64,000 nucleotides of DNA from Piscinibacter aquaticus (GTDB lineage: Bacteria > Pseudomonadota > Gammaproteobacteria > Burkholderiales > Burkholderiaceae_C), in contig VOPW01000001.1 of the NCBI GenBank assembly GCA_007994965.1, positions 124,001-188,000 of the forward strand, read 5' to 3'. How positions within the stretch are numbered: the first letter of the stretch is position 1; each line of letters begins with the position of its first letter. The position numbers were made by a program, and so were the translations under genes. The notes beneath the pieces were generated by a model. The model saw only the letters and a program-made list of their open reading frames with translations. It ran no database searches and was not told the origin of the DNA. Positions 27,398 to 37,928 of the stretch are shown here, in pieces.

Positions 27398-30045
27398 ATG
27401 ACTCCCCCTACGCGCTTCGCGCGCCCCCTCGAGGGGGCACCGCCAGCGGCCCGGCAGAGCCGGTTCCGCGGCGGTCGCTTGCTTTGCGCTGCTGCTCATG
27501 GCCGTGGTGGCCCTGCCGGTGCTGGCGCAGCGCATCTCCGACGTGCGCGGCACGCGCCACAACCTGTCCACCAGCGGCACCGGCACCACGCACGCCGCGG
27601 CCGGCGGCACCAGCGAGGTCTGCGTGTTCTGCCCACGCCGCACGGCGCCACCGCGCAGGACCAGGGCGGCACGCCGATGCGCGCGCCGCTGTGGAACCGA
27701 CGCGTGCCCGACGGAGCCACCTACACGCCCTACACCTCGTCGTCGCTCGATGCGCAGGCCATCCTCGACGGCCTGAGTGCACAGCCGGGTGGCAGCTCAA
27801 GCTGTGCCTGTCGTGCCACGACGGCACGCTGGCGATCGGCAACGTCAACGTGCTCAACGGCACGGCGAATGCCTCGATACCGATGACCGGCACCGGCGCC
27901 GGCGGCACGATGCCGGTGGGCGAGGGCGTGACCAGCGGCTTCACACGCTTCCTTGGCACCGACCTGCGCAACGATCACCCGATCTCCGTCACCTTCAACA
28001 GCGCGCTCGCGGCGCGCGACGGCGAACTGAGGCCGGTGGATGCGGCGCAGCGCTGGCCGGCCGGCACGGGCAGCGTGATCGGCCTGCGGGCTACCGGCGT
28101 GAAGCCGCTGCTGCCGCTGGAGCCCACCGGCAATGGCGGGGCGGGGCGGTGCAGTGCGCGAGCTGCCACGACCCGCACGTGCGCGAGCTCGATCCGGGCA
28201 AGGGCAACCAGAAATTCCTGCGCGCGCAACGCTTCCAGGAGGCCGCGCCGACGGCGGCGCACAACGCGGCGACCGACATCGTCTGCCTCGGCTGCCACGA
28301 CAAGAACGGCGGCTTCGGCATCTGGGCCTTCTCGGCGCATGCACGGCCCGAGGTGGCCGACGAGACCTACCGCGACGCCGCCGCCACGCTGCGCGAGTTT
28401 CCCGCCGGGCTGCCGGTGTGGAAGGCCTCGTGCCTGAACTGCCACGACACCCACACCGTGCAGGGCGCGCGCCGCCTGACGCGCGAAGGCACCGATGCGC
28501 CGCTGCCGCCGGGCAACCCCTTCGCCGCGCGCCAGGGCGGCAACCCGGCGCTGGAGAAGACCTGCTACCAGTGCCACACCACCGGCGCGTCGTCGGTGCT
28601 CAACTCGGTGCTGCAGGTGCCCAACATCGAGAGCGAGTTCAACCTCGCGATCCGCATGCCCATCACCACCGCCGAGCAGGGCGGCACCACGCAGGAAGTG
28701 CACGACATCGGCGGCAACTTCAGCGAGCCCTCGCTGGACTGCAGCGGTCCGACCAACCGCTGCGGCGCCGACATGCTCGAGTCGCGCGACCGCCTCGCCC
28801 AGCGCCACGCCGAATGCACCGACTGCCACAACCCGCACCGCGTCGTGAAGTTCCGCAGCTTCACCGGCGGCGCGGCCGGCATCGCCGGCGCGCCCGATCC
28901 GGCCGGCACGCACCGCCACGACGAGACCACCGGCTATACCCACAGCAACATCATCTCCGGCGTGCTGCGCGGCAGCTCGGGCGTGGAGCCGGTGTACGGC
29001 TCGACCTCCTTCCAGAGCCTGCCCTCGGGCTACACCGTCAAGCGCGGCGACCCGGGCGCGAGCGTCGACACCTCGGTCACGGCCAGCTACGTGACGCGCG
29101 AATACCAGATCTGCCTGAAGTGCCACAGCGACTACGGCTATGCCGACAACAACGTCTACCCGCTGGGCAACCGGCCGCAGCTCGGCCGCACCGGCGGCAC
29201 ACCCTCGGGCAGCAACGGCCTGACGGTCTATACCAACCCAGGCCAAGGAGTTCCAGGCGCCCGCCACGCACCGCGGCGAGGGCACCAAGCCCAACAGCGG
29301 ATCGGGCAGCAACTACGCCACCAACAACCACCGCTCCTGGCACCCGGTGATGGACGCGACCGGCCGCAACGGTGCCAATGCCGCCGCCTTCCGCGCGCCC
29401 TGGGGCAATGCGATCGGCACGCAGACCATGTACTGCAGCGATTGCCACGGCAGCAACACGGCCGACACCAGCGTCGTGCCGCCCGGCGGCGAGGACGGCA
29501 CGCCCTGGGGGCCGCATGGTTCGAACAACAACTTTCTGCTCAAGGGGCTGTGGAATACCAGCGTCGGCGCCGACAACCGCGGCGACAGCGGGCCGAATGC
29601 CAACGGCCTGTGCTTCAAGTGCCACCAGCCCAACACCTACGCCAACCGCAACGGCAGCGGCACGACCGGCTTCTTCAATGCCGATCGCGGCAACCTTCAT
29701 GCGTACCACACCGACAAGGTCGGGCGCATCCGCTGCAACTGGTGCCACGTGGCCGTGCCGCACGGCTGGAAGAACAAGGCGCTGCTGGTCAACCTCAACG
29801 ACGTCGGGCCCGAGGCCGGCCGCGCCGGCAACGAGGAGTGGCGCATGAACGGCACCGCCCAGGCCTTCAGCCAGCAGCCCTACTACCTCAATGCCAAGCT
29901 CAAGGTGCGCACCTTCGCCACCAGCGGCAACTGGGTCGACACCAACTGCGGTTCCAACAACTCGTCGCTGACCTTCGGCACCAACGGCAACAGCACGCTC
30001 AACGGGCGCGACTGGATGCGTGACGTCTGCACCAACCCGCCATGA
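27398..30045 (+). CDS. Large 11-haem c-type cytochrome (about five frame breaks)
   Basis: About 880 residues after restoring breaks near 27480, 27635, 27795, 28145 and 29240. Haem sites in order: CVFCH (lost in the raw frame through one missing A near 27635), CLSCH, CASCH, CLGCH, CLNCH, CYQCH, CTDCH, CLKCH, CSDCH, CFKCH and CNWCH. The N-terminal part repeats the plan of the 4- and 5-haem proteins (GTRHNLS, EVCVFCHTPHG, PLWNRR, LCLSCHDGT, LRNDHPI). The signal core is LACFALLLMAVVALPVLAQ, with a start at ATG 27398 that places the repeat element inside the N-terminus, or at a missed codon nearer 27498. It overlaps resB by 4 bp. Likely secreted; probable terminal or outer-surface carrier. Confidence 0.8.
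27401..27475 (+). repeat. GC-rich dispersed repeat (copy A) at the start of the 11-haem gene
   Basis: The stretch contains CGCGCTTCGCGCG, the dyad CCCCCTCGAGGGGG, and ACCGCCAGCGGCCCGGCAG followed by AGCCGGTTCCGCGGCGG. The same order of blocks occurs at 59323-59395. Elements of this type are known as intergenic repeats in Burkholderiales. Here it lies between the NHL stop and the signal-peptide core of the next cytochrome. Confidence 0.7.
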
Positions 30046-31049
30046 CGATGCGCCCGCTGATCGCCCACATCGGCTCGCCGCGCAGCACGCTGGCGCTGAT
30101 GGCACTGCTCGGCGCCGCGGTCTTCTCGGGGCAGATCGCCGAGGTGCTGGGCGCGCCGGCTCTCGCATTGGCGATGGCGCTGCTGGCGCTCAACCTCGTC
30201 GCAGCGATCGTTGTGCACCCCGCCTTCCGCCGCCAGCTGCCGCTGCTGGTGGCGCATCTCGCGCTGCTCGCGCTGGTGCTGCTGGCCGCGTACGGCCGGC
30301 TCGCCTCGCTCGACGGCCGCTTCGAACTCACGCAGGGCGTGCCCTTCGACGGCACGCTGATCGACGTGCGCACCGGCGCGCTGCACCGCGACGGCCTGCA
30401 GCGCACGGCCTTCAGCCACCAGGGCTTCGAGATCGACTACGCGCCGGGCCGCAAGCGCGGCGCCACCCGCAACGCGGTGCGCTGGCGCGACGACGAGGGC
30501 CGCGAGCGCAGCGCGGTGATCGGCGACCACCGGCCGCTGGTGATCGACGGCTACCGCCTCTACACCAGCCCGAACAAGGGCTTCGCGCCGCTGCTCGCGT
30601 GGACGCCCACCGGCGGCGAGCCGGTGACGGGCGCGGTGCACCTGCCCGCCTTTCCGGCGCACGAGCTGCGGCAATCCATCGAATGGTCGCTGCCCGACGG
30701 ACGCAAGGCCTGGGTGCTGCTGCAGACCGACGAGACGCTGATCGATCCGTCGCGCGCGAGCCGCTTCGAGCTGCCGCGCCGGCACACGCTGGTGCTGCGC
30801 ATGGACCCCGTCCGCCACGAGCTCCAGCCGGGCCAGAGCGTGGCGCTGCAAGGCGGCACGCTGACCTACCTCGGCCTGCGCACCTGGATGGGCTACCGCG
30901 TCACCTCCGACCCGACGCTGCCGTGGCTGCTCGCCGCCTCGCTGCTGGCGGCGTTCGCGCTGGCCTGGCATTACACGCAGCGCTTCTTCTTCGCCGTGCC
31001 GGCCGCCTCCGCCGTACGGCCTTCGCCAAAGCGTGTGCGCCATGCCTGA
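30042..31049 (+). CDS. resB: ResB-like cytochrome c biogenesis protein (system II)
   Basis: A 335-residue membrane protein. It has a few N-terminal helices (STLALMALLGAAVFSGQIAEVLGAPALALAMALL and following), a large soluble domain (residues about 90-290) with FSHQGFEIDYAPG, VIDGYRLYTSPNKGFAPLLAW and LRTWMGYRVTSDPTLPWLLAASLL, then a last helix. ResB (Ccs1) and CcsA together move haem out and attach it to apocytochromes in system II. It is cotranslated with the 11-haem gene (ATGA overlap) and overlaps ccsA. The position suggests a dedicated maturation pair for the multiheme proteins. No frame break. Confidence 0.8.
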   Translation: MTMRPLIAHIGSPRSTLALMALLGAAVFSGQIAEVLGAPALALAMALLALNLVAAIVVHPAFRRQLPLLVAHLALLALVLLAAYGRLASLDGRFELTQGVPFDGTLIDVRTGALHRDGLQRTAFSHQGFEIDYAPGRKRGATRNAVRWRDDEGRERSAVIGDHRPLVIDGYRLYTSPNKGFAPLLAWTPTGGEPVTGAVHLPAFPAHELRQSIEWSLPDGRKAWVLLQTDETLIDPSRASRFELPRRHTLVLRMDPVRHELQPGQSVALQGGTLTYLGLRTWMGYRVTSDPTLPWLLAASLLAAFALAWHYTQRFFFAVPAASAVRPSPKRVRHA

Positions 31050-31881
31050 AGCGATGCCCGGATCGTTGATGCTGTTTGCCGCGCTGGCCGCCTACGCGCT
31101 GGTGGCGGCCCTCGCGCTGCCCGCCGCCGGCGCGCCCTGGCAGCCGGTGGCGCGCCGCGCGCAACGGCTCGCGGGGCTGGCGCTCGCCGCCGCGCTGGTG
31201 CTGCACACGCTCGCGCTCGCGTTGCGCTGGAACGCGCTCGGCCACGGCCCGTTCACGACCATGCACGAGATCCTCAGCAGCAGCCTGTGGAGCCACGGCG
31301 CTGGTCTTCGCGCTGGCGTGGTGGTGGGTGGCCGAGCTGCGCGGCGCGCTGCCGGTGGTGCTGCCGGTGTGGGCCGTGCTCGCCGCGTGGCTGCTGATGG
31401 CCGATGCACGCGCCGGCCACCTGCCGCCCACCTACGCGACGCCGCTGCTCTACCTGCATGCGGTGGTGGGCAAGCTCTACCTCGGGCTGCTGCTGGTCGC
31501 GGTGGTGCTCGGCACGGTGCCGGCGCGCTGCGCCGTACGGCCTGGGGCGCGCGGCGCTTCGCGAAGGGGGCCGATGACCGGCGGCTCGACGAACTCGCCC
31601 ACCGCTTCGCCGCCTATGCGCTGGTGGCCGATACGCTGATGCTGATCGTCGGCGCGGTGTGGGCACAGGATGCCTGGGGCCGCTACTGGGCCTGGGACCC
31701 GCTCGAATCGTGGGCCTTCGCGAGCTGGCTCGCGCTGGTGATGGCGCTGCATGCGCGCGCCACGCTGCGCCCGCCGCCGTGGCAGTTCGGGCTGTGGCTG
31801 GCCGGCAGCTTCGCGCTGGCCTTCCTGACCTTCTTCGGCGTGCCGTTCCTCTCGACGGCGCCGCACAAGGGAGCGATATGA
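31042..31881 (+). CDS. ccsA: CcsA/ResC haem-handling protein (breaks near 31300 and 31545)
   Basis: About 280 residues with eight or so membrane helices. The tryptophan-rich WWD-like motif is WAQDAWGRYWAWDPLESWAFASWL, with upstream histidines in LHTLALALRW and TMHEILSSS and a downstream HARATLR. These are the hallmarks of CcsA/ResC. Breaks near 31300 and 31545 interrupt the frame between conserved helices (ALVFALAWWWVAELRG; LYLHAVVGKLYLGLLLVAVVLG). It starts 8 bp before the resB stop and ends overlapping the TPR gene (ATGA). Together with resB it forms a complete system II synthetase. Confidence 0.83.
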   Translation: MPEAMPGSLMLFAALAAYALVAALALPAAGAPWQPVARRAQRLAGLALAAALVLHTLALALRWNALGHGPFTTMHEILSSSLWSHGAGLRAGVVVGGRAARRAAGGAAGVGRARRVAADGRCTRRPPAAHLRDAAALPACGGGQALPRAAAGRGGARHGAGALRRTAWGARRFAKGADDRRLDELAHRFAAYALVADTLMLIVGAVWAQDAWGRYWAWDPLESWAFASWLALVMALHARATLRPPPWQFGLWLAGSFALAFLTFFGVPFLSTAPHKGAI

Positions 31882-32430
31882 GCACGGCCGCCCGCCGCAT
31901 CGACCGCCGCACCGCGGGATTCCTGCTCACCTGCGCTGGTGCTGGCCGGCGGGCTCGGCATCGCGGCACTCGCGCCGATGCACGAGCCCGACGCCGAGCC
32001 GGCCGCCCAGGCGAGCGACACGCGGCGTCGGCACTTCGAGGCCGCCGTACTGCTGCTGCACGGCCGCCGCTTCGACGAAGCCCGCGTGCTGCTGCTGCGC
32101 GTGATCGAGCTCGCCGGCGCTGCCCGAGGCGCATGCCAACCTCGGCTTCGCGCTGCTCGGCCTGCAGCAGCCCGACGCGGCGCGCGTGGCCTTCGAGCGC
32201 GCCATCGCCTTTCGGCCGGCGCAGGCCAATGCCTACTACGGCCTCGCGCTCGCGCAGGAGTCGCTCGGCGATCTCGAACTCGCGCTCGGCGCGATGCGCA
32301 GCTACCTGCACCTCGGCCGCAGCGAAAGCGAGGACCACCAGCGCCGCGCACGGGCCGCGCTGTGGGGTGGGAAGCGCAGCTCGCCGAGCGCCGCGGGGCT
32401 GGCAGCGCTCTTGCATCGCGCCGGCCATGA
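31878..32430 (+). CDS. TPR-repeat protein with N-terminal membrane anchor (breaks near 31935, 32120, 32365)
   Basis: About 183 residues. An N-terminal signal or anchor (RTAGFLLTC, then VLAGGLGIAAL) leads into two or three TPR units: RHFEAAVLLLHGRRFDEARVLLLRVIELA, PEAHANLGFALLGLQQPDAARVAFERAIAFRPAQ and ANAYYGLALAQESLGDLELALGAMRSYLHL. It ends WEAQLAERRGAGSALASRRP. TPR proteins of this size beside haem-lyase genes usually present apocytochrome, as CcmI does. It is cotranslated with ccsA. Three breaks interrupt it. Confidence 0.7.
32400..32415 (+). promoter_or_regulatory. Sigma-54-like -24/-12 element at the end of the TPR gene
   Basis: TGGCAGCGCTCTTGCA has GG-N10-GC, TGGCA and TTGCA. It would start a transcript near 32426 that carries a leader of about 83 nt into the ccmI-like gene. 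Being inside coding sequence, it could be chance. Confidence 0.35.
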
Positions 32431-32462
32431 TCCGCTCGATGGCCGTTCCGATCGCCTGCGCC

Positions 32463-32498
32463 TTCCCGATTCCGGGAAGCGGTTCCCGTTCGTGGGGA
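32463..32498. promoter_or_regulatory. Tandem 16-bp dyads, candidate regulator sites (pair 3)
   Basis: TTCCCGATTCCGGGAA (32463-32478) is a perfect copy of the dyad found before the 5- and 4-haem genes, and TTCCCGTTCGTGGGGA (32483-32498) is a two-change copy, with centres 20 bp apart. Here the pair lies between the TPR gene and the ccmI-like start at 32509, downstream rather than upstream of the nearest -24/-12-like element. Confidence 0.5.
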
Positions 32499-32508
32499 GG
32501 GCCGTGCG

Positions 32509-33743
32509 ATGACGGTGTTCTGGCTCGTCGTCGCCATGCTGCTCGCCGGCGCGCTGCTGATGCTGGTGCCGCCGCTGTGGCGCGGCGGCCGAGGCGCGAC
32601 CGCCGCGGTATCGGCGGGCGCGGCGAATCTGGCCGTCTACCGTGACCAGTGGCGCGAGGCCGAGGCCGATCTCGGCGAAGGCCTTCTCGCACCGGAGCGC
32701 CCGGCCGAAGTGCGCGAGGGACATCCAGCGGCGCTGGCTGGAAGAAGGCGAGGCGGCGACGGCCGCTGCCGGGTCGCGCCGCGCCTGTCGCGGGCCAGCG
32801 CGATCGCGCTGCTCGTGCTGCTGCCGCTGGCCAGCGTGCTGACCTACCTGCAGCTCGGCGACCTGCGGCCGCTGCAGGCCAGCGAGCCGCCGCCGGCCGC
32901 TGCGGCGAACGGCGCCCAGCACAGCCTGACGCCCGGCCAGATCGAGGCGCGCGTGGCGGCGCTGGCCGAGCGGCTGAAGGCCTCGCCGGCGATGCCGAAG
33001 GCTGGGTGATGCTCGGCCGTTCGTACGTGGTGCTGGGCCGCTACCGCGATGCGGCGATGGCCCGGCGCCGCGCGGTGGACCTGCGTGCGCCCGATGCGAC
33101 GCTGCTCGCCGACCTGGCCGACGTGGTGGCGATGTCGCAAGGCAAGCGCACGGCCGGCGAGCCGGCCGCGCTGGTGCAGCGCGCGCTCGACGCCGACCCA
33201 CGCCACGTGAAGTCGCTCGCGCTGGCCGGCAGCGTGGCCTTCGAGGCGCGCGACTATCCGGCCGCGCGCGGCTACTGGGAGCGGCTGCTCGCCGTCGTGC
33301 CGGCGCAGTCCGATGTGGCGCGATCGATCCAGGGCAGCATCGCGCAGGCGCTGAAGATGGAGGCCGCGCTCGGCGCCGGCGCGGCACCGACCACCGCCGC
33401 GGCGCCGCTCACCGGCGAGGTCAGCCTCAGCCCCGAGCTGGCCGCGCGCGTCGCCGCCGGCGACACGCTGTTCGTCTTCGCGCGCGCGGCCGAAGGATCA
33501 CGCATGCCCTTGGCCATCCTGCGCCAGCCGGTGGGGGCTGGCCGCAGCGCTTCGTGCTCAGCGATGCGATGGCCATGTCGCCCAACCAGCGCCTGTCGTC
33601 GCAGCCGCAGGTGGTGGTGGGGGCGCGCATTTCGCGCAGCGGCAACGCCACGCCGCAGCCGGGCGACCTGATCGGCAGCAGCGCGGTGGTGTCGTCGTCG
33701 GCGCAGGGGCTGCGTGTGGTGATCGACCAGTGTGCAGCCCTGA
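32509..33743 (+). CDS. ccmI: CcmI-like cytochrome c biogenesis TPR protein (breaks near 32715-32790, 32995, 33535, 33730)
   Basis: The N-terminus MTVFWLVVAMLLAGALLMLVPPLWRGG and a second helix (ASAIALLVLLPLASVLTYLQLGD) are the CcmI membrane module. The cytoplasmic-loop segment AVYRDQWREAEADL and QRRWLEEGEAA between them is typical. The periplasmic part has TPRs (GWVMLGRSYVVLGRYRDAAMARRRAV, KSLALAGSVAFEARDYPAARGYWERLLAVV) and a C-terminal domain (GEVSLSPELAARVAAGDTLFVFARA, PLAILRQPV, FVLSDAMAMSPNQRLSS). CcmI binds apocytochromes for CcmF/H. Four breaks, one pair compensating. It is 20 kb from ccmF-ccmH, an unusual separation. Confidence 0.8.
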
Positions 33744-33752
33744 GGCCGGGCC

Positions 33753-34298
33753 TCAGCGCTTGCCGATGCCCTTCAGGTAGGCCTGCGCATCGGCATGCCC
33801 CTGCGTGGCCGCGCGCTCGATCCAGCGGCGCGCCTCGGCGGCGTCCTGCAGCACGCCCGAGCCGCTGAGAAAGAGGATGCCCAGGCTGTACTGCGCCTCG
33901 GCATGGCCCTGCCGCGCGGCCTCGAAATACCACTGCGCGGCGATGCGGTTGGGGTCGGCATCGGCGTCCGGATCGGCCGTGCCATAGGCATACATATTGC
34001 CTAGCTGGAACTGCGCTTCGGCCAGTCCCTGGCGCGCCGCGCGCTCGAACCACGCCACCGCCTCGCGGTCGCTCTCGCGAACGCCATGGCCGTGGTAGTG
34101 CATCAGCCCGAGGCGCAGCTGGGCCTGAGGATGACCGGCCTTGGCCAGGGGCTCGAGCAGCTGCAGCGCCGCGGGATAGTCCTTGCGGTTCATCGCCGCC
34201 ACGCCGTCCTGCAGTGCATCGGCATGCGCGGCCAGGGCGGGCAGCAGCGCGAGGGTGAGGGCGCCGAGTCGGCGGGCGAAGGGTCTGGGCAGCAGCAT
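33753..34298 (-). CDS. Sel1-repeat (SLR) periplasmic protein
   Basis: About 181 residues from ATG 34298, which has GGGAG ten bases upstream; an in-frame ATG at 34325 is the alternative. The signal peptide ends in LPALAAHA. Three to four Sel1 repeats follow: AALQLLEPLAKAGHPQAQLRLGLMHYHGHGV, EAVAWFERAARQGLAEAQFQLGNMYAYG, AAQWYFEAARQGHAEAQYSLGILFLSG and ARRWIERAATQGHADAQAYL. SLR proteins are adaptors in envelope signalling or assembly. It diverges from the sensor kinase gene with start codons only a few bases apart, and a second SLR gene lies after the response regulator at 37162. Confidence 0.8.
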   Translation of the reverse strand: MLLPRPFARRLGALTLALLPALAAHADALQDGVAAMNRKDYPAALQLLEPLAKAGHPQAQLRLGLMHYHGHGVRESDREAVAWFERAARQGLAEAQFQLGNMYAYGTADPDADADPNRIAAQWYFEAARQGHAEAQYSLGILFLSGSGVLQDAAEARRWIERAATQGHADAQAYLKGIGKR

Positions 34299-35746
34299 GG
34301 CAATGGGTCTCCCGGCAAGCGACAACGACGATGCAAGCGCCGTTCCCGTTGCGCCGCTGCCGCTGCGCCACTCGCTGCGCGCGCGCGGACTGATCGCGAC
34401 GCTGCTGCTGTTCGCCTACCTGCTGGCCGCGATGGCCTGGGTGGCCGTGGAGCGCGGCCGCATCTATGCGAGCGTGCAGGCGATGCAGGCTCTGTCGCGC
34501 CACGAGAAGGCCCTGGCGCTGGCCGAAGCCGCGCTCGGCTCGGCACTCGCCGACGTGGCCGCTGCCGGCGAAGACCTCACGCCGGCGGTGCTGCACCAGA
34601 CACGCCTGCTCGCCGCGCTCGACGAATTCGACCCCGGCTATGCGCTGGTGCAGCGCGCGATCGAGCGCAGCCACGGCGAGTGGCTCGAAGGGCGTGGTGC
34701 GCCGCAGCGCGCCGCGCTGCGAGATGCCCTCGTGCGCGCCGCCGACGAACTCGACATCCGCCGCCTCGCGCTGGTCGAGCAGCGCGATGCACTGACGGCC
34801 GACTACCAGCGCCATTACGACGCGGTGACGGTCGAGGCGATCGGCTTCGCGATGGCCGGGCTGCTGGTCTTCGCGGTCGGCGTGGCTCAGTTCTTCGGCC
34901 GGCTCACCGCCGACATCCGCCGCCTCGAGGCGCATGCGCGGCGCATCGTGCATGGCGGCCGCGGCCTGGTGCTGCCGGTGCGGCGCGACGACGAGCTCGG
35001 CCGGCTGGTGCAGGCGGTGAACCGGCTCGCCGCCGATCTCGGCGAGCACGAGCGGCGCATCGAGCTGGAAGGCCAGCGCCGCTCGCACGAGGACAAGATG
35101 CTCACCGTCGGCGCGCTGGCCGCCGGCGTGGCGCACGAGGTCAACAACCCGCTGGCGGTGATTGCCGGCGTGGCGCAGGACCTCGGCGCCGCAGAAGGCA
35201 GCGTGCCGGCGCCGCGCGTGGCCGAGGCCGCGCAGCGCATCATCGAACAGGCGCAGCGCGCGTCGATGGCCTCGCGGCAGCTCGCCGAGCTCGCCGCGCC
35301 GCAGGCCAGCGAGCTCGACTGGGTCGACATGAACGGCATGGTGCGGCGCGTGCTGCAGCTGATGCACTACGACAAGCGCTACCGCGCGATCGAATTCGCC
35401 AGCGAGCTCGACGGCGACCTGCCCGCCGTGCAGGCGCCGGCCTCGGCCCTGCAGCAGGTGCTGATGCAGATGGCCACGCTCGGCTGCGAGGCCGCGCGGG
35501 CTGCGGACGGCAAGGAGGTGCGGGTGGACACGCGCCGCCGCGGCGATGCCGCCGAGGTGCTGCTCGACTTCCCCGGCCACCTCGACTTCGGCCGCGCCGA
35601 GGTGCAGCGCTCGCTGCTGCTCAGCCGCGCCATCGTCGAGCCGCTCGGGGCGCGGCTTGCGTTCCGTCAAGAGCGCGGGCCCCGGCTGCAGATTGCTGGC
35701 GTGGCCTGCCGCATCAGGAAAGGCGTGAATCCGGAAGTTGCTGAAC

Positions 35747-37129
<1,383 letters not shown>

Positions 37130-37161
37130 GCCGTTTGGCATGGAAATCGCTCGCCAGGGGC

Positions 37162-37635
37162 ATGAAGCCCTGGCGCACGACACGACTGGCGATGCTCGCG
37201 ATGCTGCTGCAATGCAGCGTCGTCACGGCCCTGGCCGCGCCCGAAGACGAGCACCGCCGCGCCCTCGAGGCCTACAACCGGGGCGACGTGGCGACCGCGA
37301 TGTCGGTGCTGCGCGCGCCGGCCAGGGCGGGCCACGCGCCGTCGCAGTCGCTGCTGGCCTTCATGCTCGACCGCGGCGACTTCATCGACGAGGCGGCCGC
37401 GCTGTATCGCCAGGCGGCCGCGCAGGACGACACCGATGCGCTGTATGCGCTGGCCAATTTCCACCTCACCGGCCGCGGCGTTGCCAAAGATGAGAAGCAG
37501 GCACTGGCGCTTTTCTCGAAAGCGGCGGAGCTCGGCCATGCGGCCTCGATCCAGGTGCTGGCCGATGCGAGGGCCAAGGGGCTGATGGGCCTGCCGGCTC
37601 AGGCCGCGAAGCCGGCGAAGGGTGGCGCGCGATGA
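37162..37635 (+). CDS. Small Sel1-repeat secreted protein
   Basis: About 157 residues. The signal peptide MKPWRTTRLAMLAMLLQCSVVTALA is followed by helical repeats of Sel1 type, the clearest being DTDALYALANFHLTGRGVAKDEKQALALFSKAAELGH. It ends with a Lys/Ala tail. It follows the sigma-54 regulator by 32 bp and overlaps the next cytochrome gene by 4 bp. A weak -24/-12-like sequence (37136-37151) precedes it, which would start the message at the ATG. With the SLR gene at 33753 it brackets the two-component genes. Likely a periplasmic adaptor; function unproven. Confidence 0.75.
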   Translation: MKPWRTTRLAMLAMLLQCSVVTALAAPEDEHRRALEAYNRGDVATAMSVLRAPARAGHAPSQSLLAFMLDRGDFIDEAAALYRQAAAQDDTDALYALANFHLTGRGVAKDEKQALALFSKAAELGHAASIQVLADARAKGLMGLPAQAAKPAKGGAR

Positions 37636-37928
37636 GGCGCAACGGCCTCGTGTGGCTCGCCGCCGCCATCGCGCTGCCCGCGCAGGCCGCCGACCCGCGC
37701 CAGGGCGCGGAGCTCTATGCGCGCCACTGCAGCCACTGCCACGGCGGCGACGGCCGCCCGGTGATGCCCGCTGCGCCCGACTTCTCGCGCCCCACCGCGC
37801 TGCTCAAGCCCGACACCACCTTGCTGGCGGCCATCCGCGCCGGCCGCGGCGCGATGCCGGCCTATCAGGGCCTGCTGCGCGACCGCGACATTCTCGACAT
37901 CGTGGCCCACCTGCGTACCTTGCGATGA
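37632..37928 (+). CDS. Monoheme class I cytochrome c
   Basis: A 98-residue protein. The signal peptide ends in LPAQAA, then DPRQGAELYARHCSHCHGGDGRPVMPAAPDF, TTLLAAIRAGRGAMPAYQGLLRDRDILDIVAHLRTLR. The haem is at CSHCH and the methionine ligand in GAMPAYQG. It is of the small cytochrome c class that serves as a soluble periplasmic carrier. It overlaps both neighbours by 4 bp (ATGA), so it is translated with the Sel1 protein before it and the beta-propeller after it. Confidence 0.88.
   Translation: MRRNGLVWLAAAIALPAQAADPRQGAELYARHCSHCHGGDGRPVMPAAPDFSRPTALLKPDTTLLAAIRAGRGAMPAYQGLLRDRDILDIVAHLRTLR

Noticed and set aside
32494..32507. GG-N10-GC match directly before ccmI
   Set aside because: Only the invariant dinucleotides match and the predicted start would lie inside the gene.
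37136..37151. TGGCATGGAAATCGCT as a sigma-54 promoter for the small Sel1 gene
   Set aside because: GG-N10-GC is present but the -12 box is poor, there is no dyad nearby, and the start would be at the ATG. Such matches are frequent by chance at this G+C. Not listed as a feature.
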